Assembly (NCBI GenBank): GCA_900550775.1
Contig: URTH01000042.1
Coordinates: 1-12,241 of the forward strand
Length of the DNA: 12,241 nt
Direction of reading: 5' to 3'
DNA from: an uncultured Eubacteriales bacterium
GTDB lineage: Bacteria; Bacillota; Clostridia; Monoglobales; Monoglobaceae
Part shown: in pieces, positions 1 to 7,042 of the stretch
Position numbering within the stretch: the first letter of the stretch is position 1
How the letters are laid out: each line of letters starts with the position of its first letter
The notes under the pieces: generated by a model
The model's input: only the letters and a program-made list of their open reading frames with translations
What the model was told of the DNA's origin: nothing
The model's database searches: none
Position numbers and translations under genes: made by a program

Positions 1-237
1 ATTGTAATTTTCAAAAAAAAATCCGATTACTGTCATGAGCTCTTCCGGCAAAGCATCGTCAGCGCTGATCCGCATTGCAAAGCAGTCATTTTTCATTCTT
101 ATTTCCGCCTCAAACGAAATGGCCTTATATCGCTGAAATAAGCGAAACGATGCGTTTACTGCTCCGTATGCTTTTTTTACAGTATCACGGTTGTATGTTT
201 TATAAAACTGTCTGAAACAAGCTCTTATATCCGGCAT
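1..237 (-). CDS. Unrecognised protein, 5' portion (runs off left edge)
   Basis: An open frame starts at ATG 237-235 and stays open for 79 codons to the window edge, so only the N-terminus is seen. The start is supported by a GAGGTG ribosome binding site at 246-251, 8 bases upstream. The product begins MPDIRACFRQFYKTYNRDT and continues as a mixed, soluble-looking sequence rich in aromatic and charged residues. There is no signal peptide or membrane segment. I do not recognise the family. GC is about 39% (93 of 240 bases counted), lower than the chromosomal genes to the right. It lies on the same strand as polC but beyond a terminator, so it should be a separate transcription unit. A perfect inverted repeat sits just upstream of its ribosome binding site. 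The short length leaves some chance that the frame is not real. Confidence 0.55.
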   Translation of the reverse strand, partial: MPDIRACFRQFYKTYNRDTVKKAYGAVNASFRLFQRYKAISFEAEIRMKNDCFAMRISADDALPEELMTVIGFFFENYN

Positions 238-253
238 ATCTTTTGCACCTCAT

Positions 254-275
254 TATCATGGATAATCCCATGATA
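254..275. promoter_or_regulatory. Perfect inverted repeat, candidate operator or leader hairpin
   Basis: Arms TATCATGG (254-261) and CCATGATA (268-275) are exact reverse complements with a 6-base spacer. The repeat ends 3 bases from the ribosome binding site of the left-edge gene. It has no downstream T-run, so it does not look like a terminator. A repressor operator or a translation-blocking RNA hairpin is plausible. I could not find a convincing -35/-10 pair around it. Confidence 0.5.
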
Positions 276-304
276 CGATACCGGATGTACCATAAATAGC
301 ACAC

Positions 305-331
305 AAAAAGCGACGGGGGTGATCCCGTCGC
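305..331 (-). terminator. Intrinsic terminator after polC
   Basis: Read on the minus strand, a perfect 8-bp stem (GCGACGGG pairing with CCCGTCGC, 310-317 and 324-331) with a 6-base loop is followed by a T-run at 309-305. It lies 40 bases beyond the polC stop codon and separates polC from the left-edge gene. Confidence 0.85.
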
Positions 332-370
332 CTTCTTCCCTTTTCTCCGTGGTGATGAAAAAATACAGTT

Positions 371-565
371 TTATTTGATTGAACCAAAAACTTCATTTGC
401 TAAATTGCGTTCATGAACTTCAAGTGCTACTTCGTAACTATCCAAATCATAATAGTTTTTAACATAACCCTTTTTCTTTCCAAGCTTTAATTTATGTATT
501 TTGTTTTTTATATCTGCATCGCTCAGCTTTCCTATGTCGCTTTCGTCACTGCCGTAATATATTTT
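371..565 (-). other. Foreign-looking 3' tail of polC
   Basis: This segment encodes residues 1293-1356 of the polC product, which I cannot match to any PolC C-terminus. It is lysine-rich (KLKLGKKKGYVKNYYD) and ends in a probable amphipathic helix (SYEVALEVHERNLANEVF). GC is about 31% over 421-600, against about 55% over 601-780 (56 and 99 of 180 bases counted). The frame is intact and ends in TAA. No PolC-like C-terminal sequence was seen in the DNA between here and the left edge, so a simple frameshift does not explain it. It may be the 3' end of an inserted element, a recombined gene fragment or an assembly join. Confidence 0.7.
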
Positions 566-3500
566 AAAATAAGTTTTATAAAACTCGACCGGATAATGGA
601 TTTTAAACCAGGCAATCCGAAACGCCATCATGACATAGGCGGCGGCGTGCGCCTTCGGGAACATGTATTTAATCTTTTTACAGGAATCTAAGTACCAGTC
701 CGGAATGCTGCTCTGGGCGCGGATTGCCTGCTCGTATTCCGGCGGCATCCCCTCCTTGGCGGCACGACCCTTGCGGACAAACTCCATAATCTTAAACGCC
801 ATGCCCGGCTCTAAGCCGTGCTGAATCAAAAAGACCATGATATCGTCACGCAGTCCGATTACCTCAGACAGCGTTGCCTTTTTGGCCTTGATGAGATCCT
901 GGGCGTTATTCAGCCACACATCGGTACCGTGCGACAGACCTGAAATAATCAAAAGCTCAACAAAGGTGGAGGGTTTGGTCTCTACCAGCATACCGCGGAC
1001 AAAGGAGGTGCCAAACTCCGGCACGCCGAAGGTGCCGACCTCGCTCCCGATCTGATCCGGCTTTACGCCCAGCGCCTCCGTCCCGGAAAACAGGCTCATG
1101 GTGTCCTTGTCGTCCAGCGGGATTTCCATGGCGTTCACGCCGGTCAAATCCTCCAGCATACGGATGGTCGATGGATCATCGTGTCCTAGAATATCCAGCT
1201 TTAAAAGGTTATCGTGGATCGAGTGAAAGTCAAAGTGCGTGGTAATAATATCGGAATCCTTCTTGTCGGCCGGGTGCTGAATCGGGCAGAAGTCATGAAT
1301 GTCCATGGTTTTGGGGCAGACAATAATACCGCCCGGATGCTGACCGGTGGTGCGCTTGACATCAATCATGCCGCGCGATACCCGTCTCAGCTCGGCGTCC
1401 GGCGCCTCGATTCCCTTAAGTTCATAATATTTTCTCGCAAATCCGTAGGCGGTCTTATCCGCAATGGTGCCGATGGTGCCGGCTTTAAACACATATCCCT
1501 CGCCGAACAGCTCACCCACGTACTTATGGGCGGTTGCCTGATACTCGCCGGAAAAGTTCAAGTCGATATCAGGTACCTTGTCGCCCTTAAAGCCCAAAAA
1601 GGTCTCAAACGGAATGGTAAGACCGTCCTTCTTCATCGGCGTACCGCAGATCGGACAATCCTTGTCCGGCATGTCGGGGCCGACGGCGTATTCGCCGTTT
1701 TCAAAAAACTCACTGTGCTTGCAGTCGGGGTTCGGGCAAATGTAGTGCGGACAGAGCGCGTTGACCTCGGTAATGTCCGACAAAAATGCCGCAAAGGAGG
1801 AACCGACACTGCCTCTGGAGCCAACCAGATACCCGGCGTCGTTCGACTTCTTTACCAGCTTATGCGCAATCATATACATCACGGAATACCCGTATTTTAC
1901 AATACAGTCAAGCTCCTTATCCATCCGCGCCTGTACAACGGGCGGCAGCACCTCGCCGTAGATGCGGTGTGCCTTTTTGTGGCACATATCCACCAGATCC
2001 TGCTCACAGTTTTCGATGGACGGCGGATAAGAGCCGTCTTTTACCGGCTGGATCTTTTCGCACAGATCCGCAATCCGATTGGGATTGGTGATGACCACCT
2101 CTTTTGCCTTTTCTTCGCCGAGATACGAAAACTCCTCCAGCATCTCCTCGGTGGTTCTAAAGTACAGCGGCGCCTGCTCGTCCGCATCGGCAAATCCCTG
2201 TGCGCCCATCAGCACGCGGCGGTAAACCTCGTCCTTCGGATCCATAAAATGCACGTCACAGGTTGCCACGGTCGGCATTCCCAAACGGTCACCCAGCTTT
2301 ACGATTTTACGGTTTAAATCGCGCAGCGCCTCGTCATCGGCTACAGTGCCGTTGCGCACCATAAATTGGTTGTTGCCGATCGGCTGAATCTCTAGATAAT
2401 CGTAAAACGAGGCAATCTCCTCCAATTCCTCGTTCGGCTTTTTTGCCAGTACGGCACGGTAAAGCTCGCCGGCCTCGCACGCCGAACCGATGAGAATCCC
2501 CTCGCGGAATTTTTCGATCACGCTTTTCGGCATAATCGGCTTGCGGTAAAAATAGTTCAGATTGGATTTGGAGATCAGCTGATACAAATTCTTCAGTCCC
2601 ACATAGTTAGTGGCAAGCAGAATAATGTGGTATTTCGGATTTTTGATCAGGCCGGGCTTGGTATCGATGTTCACCACGCCGGCGTCACCGCCGTTTTGTT
2701 CACGGATCTGATCCAAAAACTTTAAAAAGATCTCTGCGGTGGCTGCGGCATCATCAACGGCGCGGTGGTGGTTTTCCAGTGATACGCCGAGCCGCTCCGC
2801 CACGGCGTCCAGCGTGTGCTTGCGGTGCTGCGGATACAGCTCCCGCGACAGACGCAGCGTGTCTGCAATTTTGTGGTGAAAGCCAAGCCCCATCCGCCCG
2901 GCTTTCTGACGGATAAAGCCGGTATCAAAGCCGGCGTTGTGCGCAACCACGGTGGCGCCGCCGCAAAATTCCAGAAATTTCGGCAGCACCTCTTCAATCA
3001 TCGGCTGATCGGCCACCATGTCGTCACTGATTCCGGTCAGCTGCGTAATATTGGGCGGAATCGGCCGTCCGGGATTGATCAGCTGCGAAAAGGTGTCGGC
3101 CTTTTCACCGTTTACGATTTTCACTGCGCCGATTTCGGTGATTTCGTCCCGTTCGGCGCTAAGTCCTGTGGTTTCGATATCAAACACGACATAGGTCTGT
3201 TCTTTGCCAAGAGCGGCAAGATTGCTGACGGCCGAATCGGTATCGTTGATCAGATATCCCTCTACGCCGTAGAGTACCTTGATTTCGTGACCGCTCTTAC
3301 TGACGGCGCAGGCCGCCTTGTGCGCGTCCGGAAAAGCCTGCGCCACGCCGTGATCCGTGATGGCGATCGCCTTGTGTCCCCACTTGGCCGCGCGTTTAAT
3401 CAGGTCGCCGGCAGAGGTCACCGCGTCCATCGCACTCATCTTGGTGTGCAGATGCAGTTCCACCCGCTTTTCTTCGGCGTGATCCTCCCGTTCCGGCAGC

Positions 3501-4441
3501 GGCTTTAAAAGCTCTGCCGCGGTTGGCTTAAAAAGCGGACAATGCTTGTACTCGTCCTCCATGAAATCACCGCGCAGCCGCAGCCGTTTGCCCGGTGCGA
3601 TGCCTGCCTTTGCCTTTTGCAGCCGTTCTGTCCGGCCGAACAGGCTGCAAAAGCACGCCCAGTTGTCGTCTGCGAGATTAAATTCGATGACCATGTTCCC
3701 GGTCGGCTTCCCGGAACGCTTGATTTCGCGGATTTCAGCGTCCAAAACCTCGCCCTCAATCACGCAATCGCTCATGCCGACGCGCAGATCAATGATCGGC
3801 ATGCAATCCTCCGGCGCAATATATCTCTTTCCAAGCAGCAAGCCCTCCTCGGCGGCGCCGGTCTTGGACGGCGCCGATGAGGAAACGGACACGTTCTTGA
3901 CGGCCGCCGCCTTTTCGGACAGGGCGTGCAGCTGTTTTTCCTGTTCTTTTAAATAGTTGTCCATATCAAGCGCCGAAAACGCCGTCTGTACCTTGACTGA
4001 TGTTCCAAACTCGCGCCGCGTTGTATCTTGCAGATATTCCAAAAACTTTCGGTTTCTGAGCAATTCCTTGCCGCCACGGATATTGCTGACGGTCAGGGTA
4101 TCTCCGTCAAGCTGCAGCTGTGCCGCGCTCAGGCAGCTGCGGCAAACCACGTTTTGATACAAAAAGGCTGCAAGCAGCCCCTCAAAGTAGGAAAGATCCG
4201 CCGTGATGCCCGTATACTTCAGCGTAAGATCGACAGTTTTGATATGGTAAATGCCCCGTATGGCGTCGCGGTACTGCAAAAGTTCCACCCGATCCAAAAG
4301 AACCGGCGATAAAAGCCGGATTTCCAAACGGTTTTCATCGATAAAGACCCGGCAGTCCTCGATGGTTGTTTTTTCTAAAGCGCGGGCAAAATCCTCCACC
4401 ACGGTGACCCGGTCAAATAAATCTAAAATTCCGAACTGCAT
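371..4441 (-). CDS. polC: DNA polymerase III alpha subunit, PolC type, with non-canonical C-terminus
   Basis: This is the main replicative polymerase of low-GC Gram-positives: it extends the leading strand and proofreads. Of 1356 residues, 1-160 are the N-terminal domain, about 210-310 an OB fold, and about 325-415 the PHP domain (ELHLHTK, H330/H332; ITDHG). The inserted DEDDh exonuclease covers about 416-578 (DIETTG 421-426, D506, H559, D564), and the PHP domain resumes to about 735 (TCDVHF). The polymerase core follows, with SRGSVGSS near 875, zinc knuckle C902/C907/C929/C932, catalytic PDIDLNF (D958, D960) and D1083 in LKLDILG. After HYPVEFYKTYF (about 1292) homology stops: the helix-hairpin-helix region and terminal QxxLF clamp motif are missing, replaced by about 64 lysine-rich residues. 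Total length is about 80 below the B. subtilis enzyme. Start ATG 4441 has AAGAGGT at 4451-4457 and lies one base from the ispG stop. Identity as polC is sure; whether the product is fully functional is not. Confidence 0.95.
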   Translation of the reverse strand: MQFGILDLFDRVTVVEDFARALEKTTIEDCRVFIDENRLEIRLLSPVLLDRVELLQYRDAIRGIYHIKTVDLTLKYTGITADLSYFEGLLAAFLYQNVVCRSCLSAAQLQLDGDTLTVSNIRGGKELLRNRKFLEYLQDTTRREFGTSVKVQTAFSALDMDNYLKEQEKQLHALSEKAAAVKNVSVSSSAPSKTGAAEEGLLLGKRYIAPEDCMPIIDLRVGMSDCVIEGEVLDAEIREIKRSGKPTGNMVIEFNLADDNWACFCSLFGRTERLQKAKAGIAPGKRLRLRGDFMEDEYKHCPLFKPTAAELLKPLPEREDHAEEKRVELHLHTKMSAMDAVTSAGDLIKRAAKWGHKAIAITDHGVAQAFPDAHKAACAVSKSGHEIKVLYGVEGYLINDTDSAVSNLAALGKEQTYVVFDIETTGLSAERDEITEIGAVKIVNGEKADTFSQLINPGRPIPPNITQLTGISDDMVADQPMIEEVLPKFLEFCGGATVVAHNAGFDTGFIRQKAGRMGLGFHHKIADTLRLSRELYPQHRKHTLDAVAERLGVSLENHHRAVDDAAATAEIFLKFLDQIREQNGGDAGVVNIDTKPGLIKNPKYHIILLATNYVGLKNLYQLISKSNLNYFYRKPIMPKSVIEKFREGILIGSACEAGELYRAVLAKKPNEELEEIASFYDYLEIQPIGNNQFMVRNGTVADDEALRDLNRKIVKLGDRLGMPTVATCDVHFMDPKDEVYRRVLMGAQGFADADEQAPLYFRTTEEMLEEFSYLGEEKAKEVVITNPNRIADLCEKIQPVKDGSYPPSIENCEQDLVDMCHKKAHRIYGEVLPPVVQARMDKELDCIVKYGYSVMYMIAHKLVKKSNDAGYLVGSRGSVGSSFAAFLSDITEVNALCPHYICPNPDCKHSEFFENGEYAVGPDMPDKDCPICGTPMKKDGLTIPFETFLGFKGDKVPDIDLNFSGEYQATAHKYVGELFGEGYVFKAGTIGTIADKTAYGFARKYYELKGIEAPDAELRRVSRGMIDVKRTTGQHPGGIIVCPKTMDIHDFCPIQHPADKKDSDIITTHFDFHSIHDNLLKLDILGHDDPSTIRMLEDLTGVNAMEIPLDDKDTMSLFSGTEALGVKPDQIGSEVGTFGVPEFGTSFVRGMLVETKPSTFVELLIISGLSHGTDVWLNNAQDLIKAKKATLSEVIGLRDDIMVFLIQHGLEPGMAFKIMEFVRKGRAAKEGMPPEYEQAIRAQSSIPDWYLDSCKKIKYMFPKAHAAAYVMMAFRIAWFKIHYPVEFYKTYFKIYYGSDESDIGKLSDADIKNKIHKLKLGKKKGYVKNYYDLDSYEVALEVHERNLANEVFGSIK

Positions 4442-4442
4442 G

Positions 4443-5483
4443 TTATATCAACCTCTTGATTTCCTCCAAAAGAACAGGAATAATCTGATCCTCCGGAACC
4501 TTTCTGACAACCTCTCCCTTGCGGAACAAAACGGCGCAGCCGTCACCGCCGGCAATGCCGACGTCGGCGTCCTTTGCCTCGCCGGGGCCGTTCACTACGC
4601 ACCCCATCACGGCCACCTTTAACTTGGCCGGAATATCCCTGACCGCCTCTGCAATCTGATTGGCGATGGGGATTAAATCGATTTTGGTTCTGCCGCAGGT
4701 CGGACAGGATACCACCTCAATACAGTCTCTGCCGAGACCGAGCGCCCTTAAAATCTGCTGCGCTGCATAGACCTCCTGTACCGGGTCATCCGTGAGCGAT
4801 ACCCGAATCGTCTCACCGATTCCGTCTGCGAGCAGTGACCCGATCCCGATGGCGGACTTGACAAGACCGCTTTCATAGGTGCCGGCCTCGGTCACGCCGA
4901 CATGCAGCGGATAGTCAAAGGCCTCTCTTGCAAGGCGGTACGCGCGGATCGTCTCGCGGACGGAGGAGGACTTCATCGAGATGACAATATCATCAAAATC
5001 AAAGCGTTCCAGCAGCGCCGCGTGACGTTTTGCGCTCTCTACCATGGCGTGCGCAACAGAGCCGCCGCATTGCTGCAAAAGCCCTTTTTCCAGCGAGCCG
5101 CCGTTTACGCCGATGCGAATGGGAATCCCCTTTTCCCGTGCCGCCTTTGCCACCTTGCGGACGCGATCCTCACCGCCGATGTTGCCGGGGTTAATCCGCA
5201 CCTTGGCAACGCCGCGCTCGATACACATCAGCGCAAGCCGATAATCAAAATGGATATCTGCAACAAGGGGAACCGGGCTTTGCTGCACCAGGGTTTCCAT
5301 GGCGGCAGCCGCCGCCTCGTCCGGTACGGCCAGGCGTACAATATCACAGCCGGCAGCGGCCAGCGCGTTAATCTGTGCCATTGCCGCCATGGCGTCCGTG
5401 GTTTTCACATTCAGCATCGACTGCACCGCAATCGGCCGTCCCTTGCCCAGTATGATATGATCTCCGATTTTGACTTCTTTCAT
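4443..5483 (-). CDS. ispG: 4-hydroxy-3-methylbut-2-enyl diphosphate synthase (flavodoxin/ferredoxin dependent)
   Basis: IspG (GcpE) performs the penultimate step of the non-mevalonate isoprenoid pathway, reductively converting MEcPP to HMBPP with a [4Fe-4S] cluster in the cytoplasm. The 346-residue protein is the usual bacterial length. It begins KEVKIGDHIILGKGRPIAVQ and carries the TIM-barrel motifs QSMLNVKTTD, ADIHFDYRLA, VRINPGNIG and GVNGGSLEKG. The C-terminal domain has the cluster ligands: C260 and C263 (SCPTCGR), C295 (MGCVVNGPGE) and E302. The ATG at 5483 has a modest GGGGA upstream. A full-consensus promoter 42 bases upstream of the ATG drives it. It overlaps functionally with polC downstream, an order common in Firmicutes, where dxr and rseP usually precede ispG. 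Here those are replaced by a terminator and mgtC. Confidence 0.97.
   Translation of the reverse strand: MKEVKIGDHIILGKGRPIAVQSMLNVKTTDAMAAMAQINALAAAGCDIVRLAVPDEAAAAAMETLVQQSPVPLVADIHFDYRLALMCIERGVAKVRINPGNIGGEDRVRKVAKAAREKGIPIRIGVNGGSLEKGLLQQCGGSVAHAMVESAKRHAALLERFDFDDIVISMKSSSVRETIRAYRLAREAFDYPLHVGVTEAGTYESGLVKSAIGIGSLLADGIGETIRVSLTDDPVQEVYAAQQILRALGLGRDCIEVVSCPTCGRTKIDLIPIANQIAEAVRDIPAKLKVAVMGCVVNGPGEAKDADVGIAGGDGCAVLFRKGEVVRKVPEDQIIPVLLEEIKRLI
4451..4457 (-). promoter_or_regulatory. Ribosome binding site of polC inside ispG
   Basis: AAGAGGT lies 9 bases upstream of the polC ATG, within the last codons of ispG. The stop and start read TAACATG with a single base between them, which implies translational coupling. 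Confidence 0.75.
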
Positions 5484-5524
5484 TTTGGGTTCCCCATTTC
5501 TGCCGCATCATTTTTATCCTTTTT

Positions 5525-5553
5525 ATTATACCTTTTTCCCGTGCCGCTGTCAA
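5525..5553 (-). promoter_or_regulatory. Consensus SigA promoter of ispG-polC
   Basis: On the minus strand TTGACA (5548-5553) and TATAAT (5525-5530) are separated by exactly 17 bases, matching the vegetative consensus at all 12 positions. The expected start of transcription is near 5518, giving a leader of about 35 bases before the ispG ATG. Confidence 0.88.
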
Positions 5554-5588
5554 TCGCGCACCGCAAATCATTTTAGAAAAAAAGCGAT

Positions 5589-5617
5589 CAAAAAAAGCCC
5601 TGCGCGATGCAGGACTT
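5589..5617 (-). terminator. Intrinsic terminator of mgtC
   Basis: Minus-strand stem AAGTCCTGC / GCAGGGCTT (9 pairs, one G-U; arms 5609-5617 and 5595-5603) with a 5-base loop is followed by a run of T (5594-5589 region). It starts a few bases after the mgtC TAG and lies upstream of the ispG promoter, so ispG is transcribed independently. Confidence 0.85.
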
Positions 5618-5621
5618 TCTT

Positions 5622-6305
5622 CTAGGAGGCGCTTTTGATGCGGCAGGGATAGGAAATCTGACTGATGACATCGTCCTCGCTGACGGAGTCGGGAAGCTCC
5701 AGCGTAAAACGGTAATTTCTGCTCTGATCCTCGCCGCGCTCCACCGCGACATCGGTTACGCTGATCCCCATGCGTGAAAGGCAGGCCTTGATGCGGATCT
5801 GATAATCCTCTTCGTCTACGCCGTCAATCAAAAGCCGACGGCTTTTTGACGCTTGCAGCCATTTAAAATTCCGATGCAGCAGAATTTGCGATGCCACCAC
5901 AATCAGGGTCGCCGCCGCACCCAGTACGTACATACCGGCACCGATTGCCATGCCGATCCCGGCAGTTGCCCAGATCCCGGCCGCCGTTGTCAGCCCGGTA
6001 ATCGAATTTTTATGTACAAAGATCATACCGGCACCCAAAAAGCCGATGCCGCTTACGACCTGCGCCGCGATTCTGGCACCGTCCGCGCCGCGCATCCCAA
6101 ACTCCCCGGCCGCAGTGTCCGAAAATCCGTATTTGGAAATCACCATCATCAGCGCCGCCCCGACTGCGACAATGCAGTGGGTGCGGATCCCGGCGCTTTT
6201 GGATCGGTTCAGCCGCTCCAGTCCGATTACCGCGCCGCAGATTCCCGCCGCGACCACGCGCAGCGCCAGCAGCAGCTGAAACATCTGAAATTCACCGATT
6301 GACAC
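5622..6305 (-). CDS. MgtC/SapB family inner-membrane protein
   Basis: The 227-residue protein has the MgtC family layout. About 4-5 hydrophobic segments span residues 9-30, 42-58, 78-98, 105-122 and 125-143. The family signature G-LERLNRSKSAGIRTH falls around residues 28-43, and GIGFLGAGMI around 86-95. A soluble C-terminal domain (about 155-225) resembles the ACT-like tail of the longer family members. In Salmonella and mycobacteria MgtC is linked to survival at low magnesium and to modulation of the F-type ATP synthase; the role of Clostridia homologues is not settled. The start is GTG 6305-6303, chosen because AAAGGAGAGG lies just upstream. It is a single-gene unit with its own promoter and terminator, and no mgtA/mgtB-like transporter is adjacent. 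Confidence 0.9.
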   Translation of the reverse strand: MSIGEFQMFQLLLALRVVAAGICGAVIGLERLNRSKSAGIRTHCIVAVGAALMMVISKYGFSDTAAGEFGMRGADGARIAAQVVSGIGFLGAGMIFVHKNSITGLTTAAGIWATAGIGMAIGAGMYVLGAAATLIVVASQILLHRNFKWLQASKSRRLLIDGVDEEDYQIRIKACLSRMGISVTDVAVERGEDQSRNYRFTLELPDSVSEDDVISQISYPCRIKSAS

Positions 6306-6338
6306 GTTATCCTCTCCTTTTTGTCTATAATTCCACCT

Positions 6339-6366
6339 ATTGTATCATAGTATGGAAAAAAGTCAA
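6339..6366 (-). promoter_or_regulatory. Promoter of the mgtC-family gene
   Basis: On the minus strand TTGACT (6361-6366) and TACAAT (6339-6344) are 16 bases apart and 5 of 6 matches each to the vegetative consensus. The element lies in the 133-base gap shared with the divergent amidase gene. Confidence 0.7.
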
Positions 6367-6425
6367 GACCCGCCACCGTTTTTTGTAAAATGCGCAAAAT
6401 TTCTTTCCTTTCATATAGTAAAGGG

Positions 6426-6433
6426 AGGAGGTG
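6426..6433 (+). promoter_or_regulatory. Strong ribosome binding site of the amidase
   Basis: AGGAGGTG is fully complementary to the 16S rRNA 3' end and sits 5 bases before ATG 6439. It fixes the start there, although the frame stays open further upstream to an ATG at 6340. Confidence 0.85.
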
Positions 6434-6438
6434 AAAAA

Positions 6439-6996
6439 ATGGCAACAAAAATTTTTGTTGACGCCGGACACGGCGGCGCAGATCCCGGCGCGGTCGGCAA
6501 CGGTGTGATCGAACAGGCTGTCAACTTAAACGTCGCCAATGAACTGGCAAGACTCCTGCGTGAGGGCGGCTATCAGGTCAAGCAATACCGCACCACAACA
6601 ACCGAGAACGTTCTCCCCGGAAAAAACGATGACCTGAGCAACCGTGCCAATATGGCAAACACGTGGGGTGCGGACTATTTTGTCAGCATTCATACCAACA
6701 GCTCGCCCAACCCGGCCGCAAACGGGTTTGAGGCGTATGTATATCGGCTGGGCGGCACGTCCGAGGCGCTGGCGCAGTCCATCGTAAGCAGCGTTGTCCG
6801 CCAGCTTGGCTCAAAAGATAACGGCGTCCATGCGGCAAACTTTGCCGTGCTGCGCCGTACCAGAATGCCGGCAACGCTCTTGGAACTCGGCTATTTAAGC
6901 AATCCGACCGAGGCGCTCAATTTAAACAGTCCGGCGTGGCAGAGGGCGGTTGCAAAGGCGATCTATGACGGAATTTATGCATTTGTAAAGCCGTAA
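6439..6996 (+). CDS. N-acetylmuramoyl-L-alanine amidase (Amidase_3), no signal peptide
   Basis: This zinc hydrolase cleaves the amide bond between N-acetylmuramic acid and L-alanine in peptidoglycan. The 185-residue protein is a single catalytic domain. It opens with KIFVDAGHGGADPGA (zinc ligand H11), then E25, H85 in SIHTN, and the catalytic glutamate E149 in LLELGYLSN: the complete Amidase_3 set. There is no signal peptide, transmembrane anchor or wall-binding domain, so export would need a holin, lysis or another route. Many phage endolysins and some clostridial amidases look like this; the sporulation amidase CwlD shares the fold but normally has an N-terminal export signal. No phage genes are adjacent. 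A very strong ribosome binding site suggests high expression. I found no convincing -35/-10 pair upstream, so a sporulation sigma factor is possible but unproven. Confidence 0.93.
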   Translation: MATKIFVDAGHGGADPGAVGNGVIEQAVNLNVANELARLLREGGYQVKQYRTTTTENVLPGKNDDLSNRANMANTWGADYFVSIHTNSSPNPAANGFEAYVYRLGGTSEALAQSIVSSVVRQLGSKDNGVHAANFAVLRRTRMPATLLELGYLSNPTEALNLNSPAWQRAVAKAIYDGIYAFVKP

Positions 6997-7001
6997 AATT
7001 T

Positions 7002-7032
7002 CTGAGGCTGCGGCAAGCCGCCGCAGCCTCAG
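7002..7032. terminator. Perfect 13-bp hairpin between convergent genes, probable bidirectional terminator
   Basis: CTGAGGCTGCGGC (7002-7014) and GCCGCAGCCTCAG (7020-7032) are exact reverse complements around a 5-base loop. It lies 5 bases after the amidase stop and 10 bases from the stop of the convergent SLH gene. There is no T-run on the plus side and only AAATTTT on the minus side, so termination may be partial. It could also act mainly as a 3'-end protecting stem. Confidence 0.7.
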
Positions 7033-7042
7033 GACAAAGATA

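Noticed and set aside
305..600. Simple frameshift as the cause of the odd polC C-terminus
   Set aside because: I saw no PolC-like C-terminal motifs in the other minus-strand frames between 600 and the left edge, and base composition changes at the same place.
1214..2317. Plus-strand open frame of 367 codons
   Set aside because: It lies wholly antisense to the conserved polymerase core of polC, starts without a ribosome binding site and has no recognisable domain.
2816..3508. Plus-strand open frame of 230 codons
   Set aside because: Antisense shadow of the exonuclease and PHP regions of polC; frames are long here because of codon composition.
6340..6438. Upstream extension of the amidase to ATG 6340
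   Set aside because: No ribosome binding site there; the extension overlaps the mgtC promoter, while AGGAGGTG precedes ATG 6439 and the conserved fold starts immediately.
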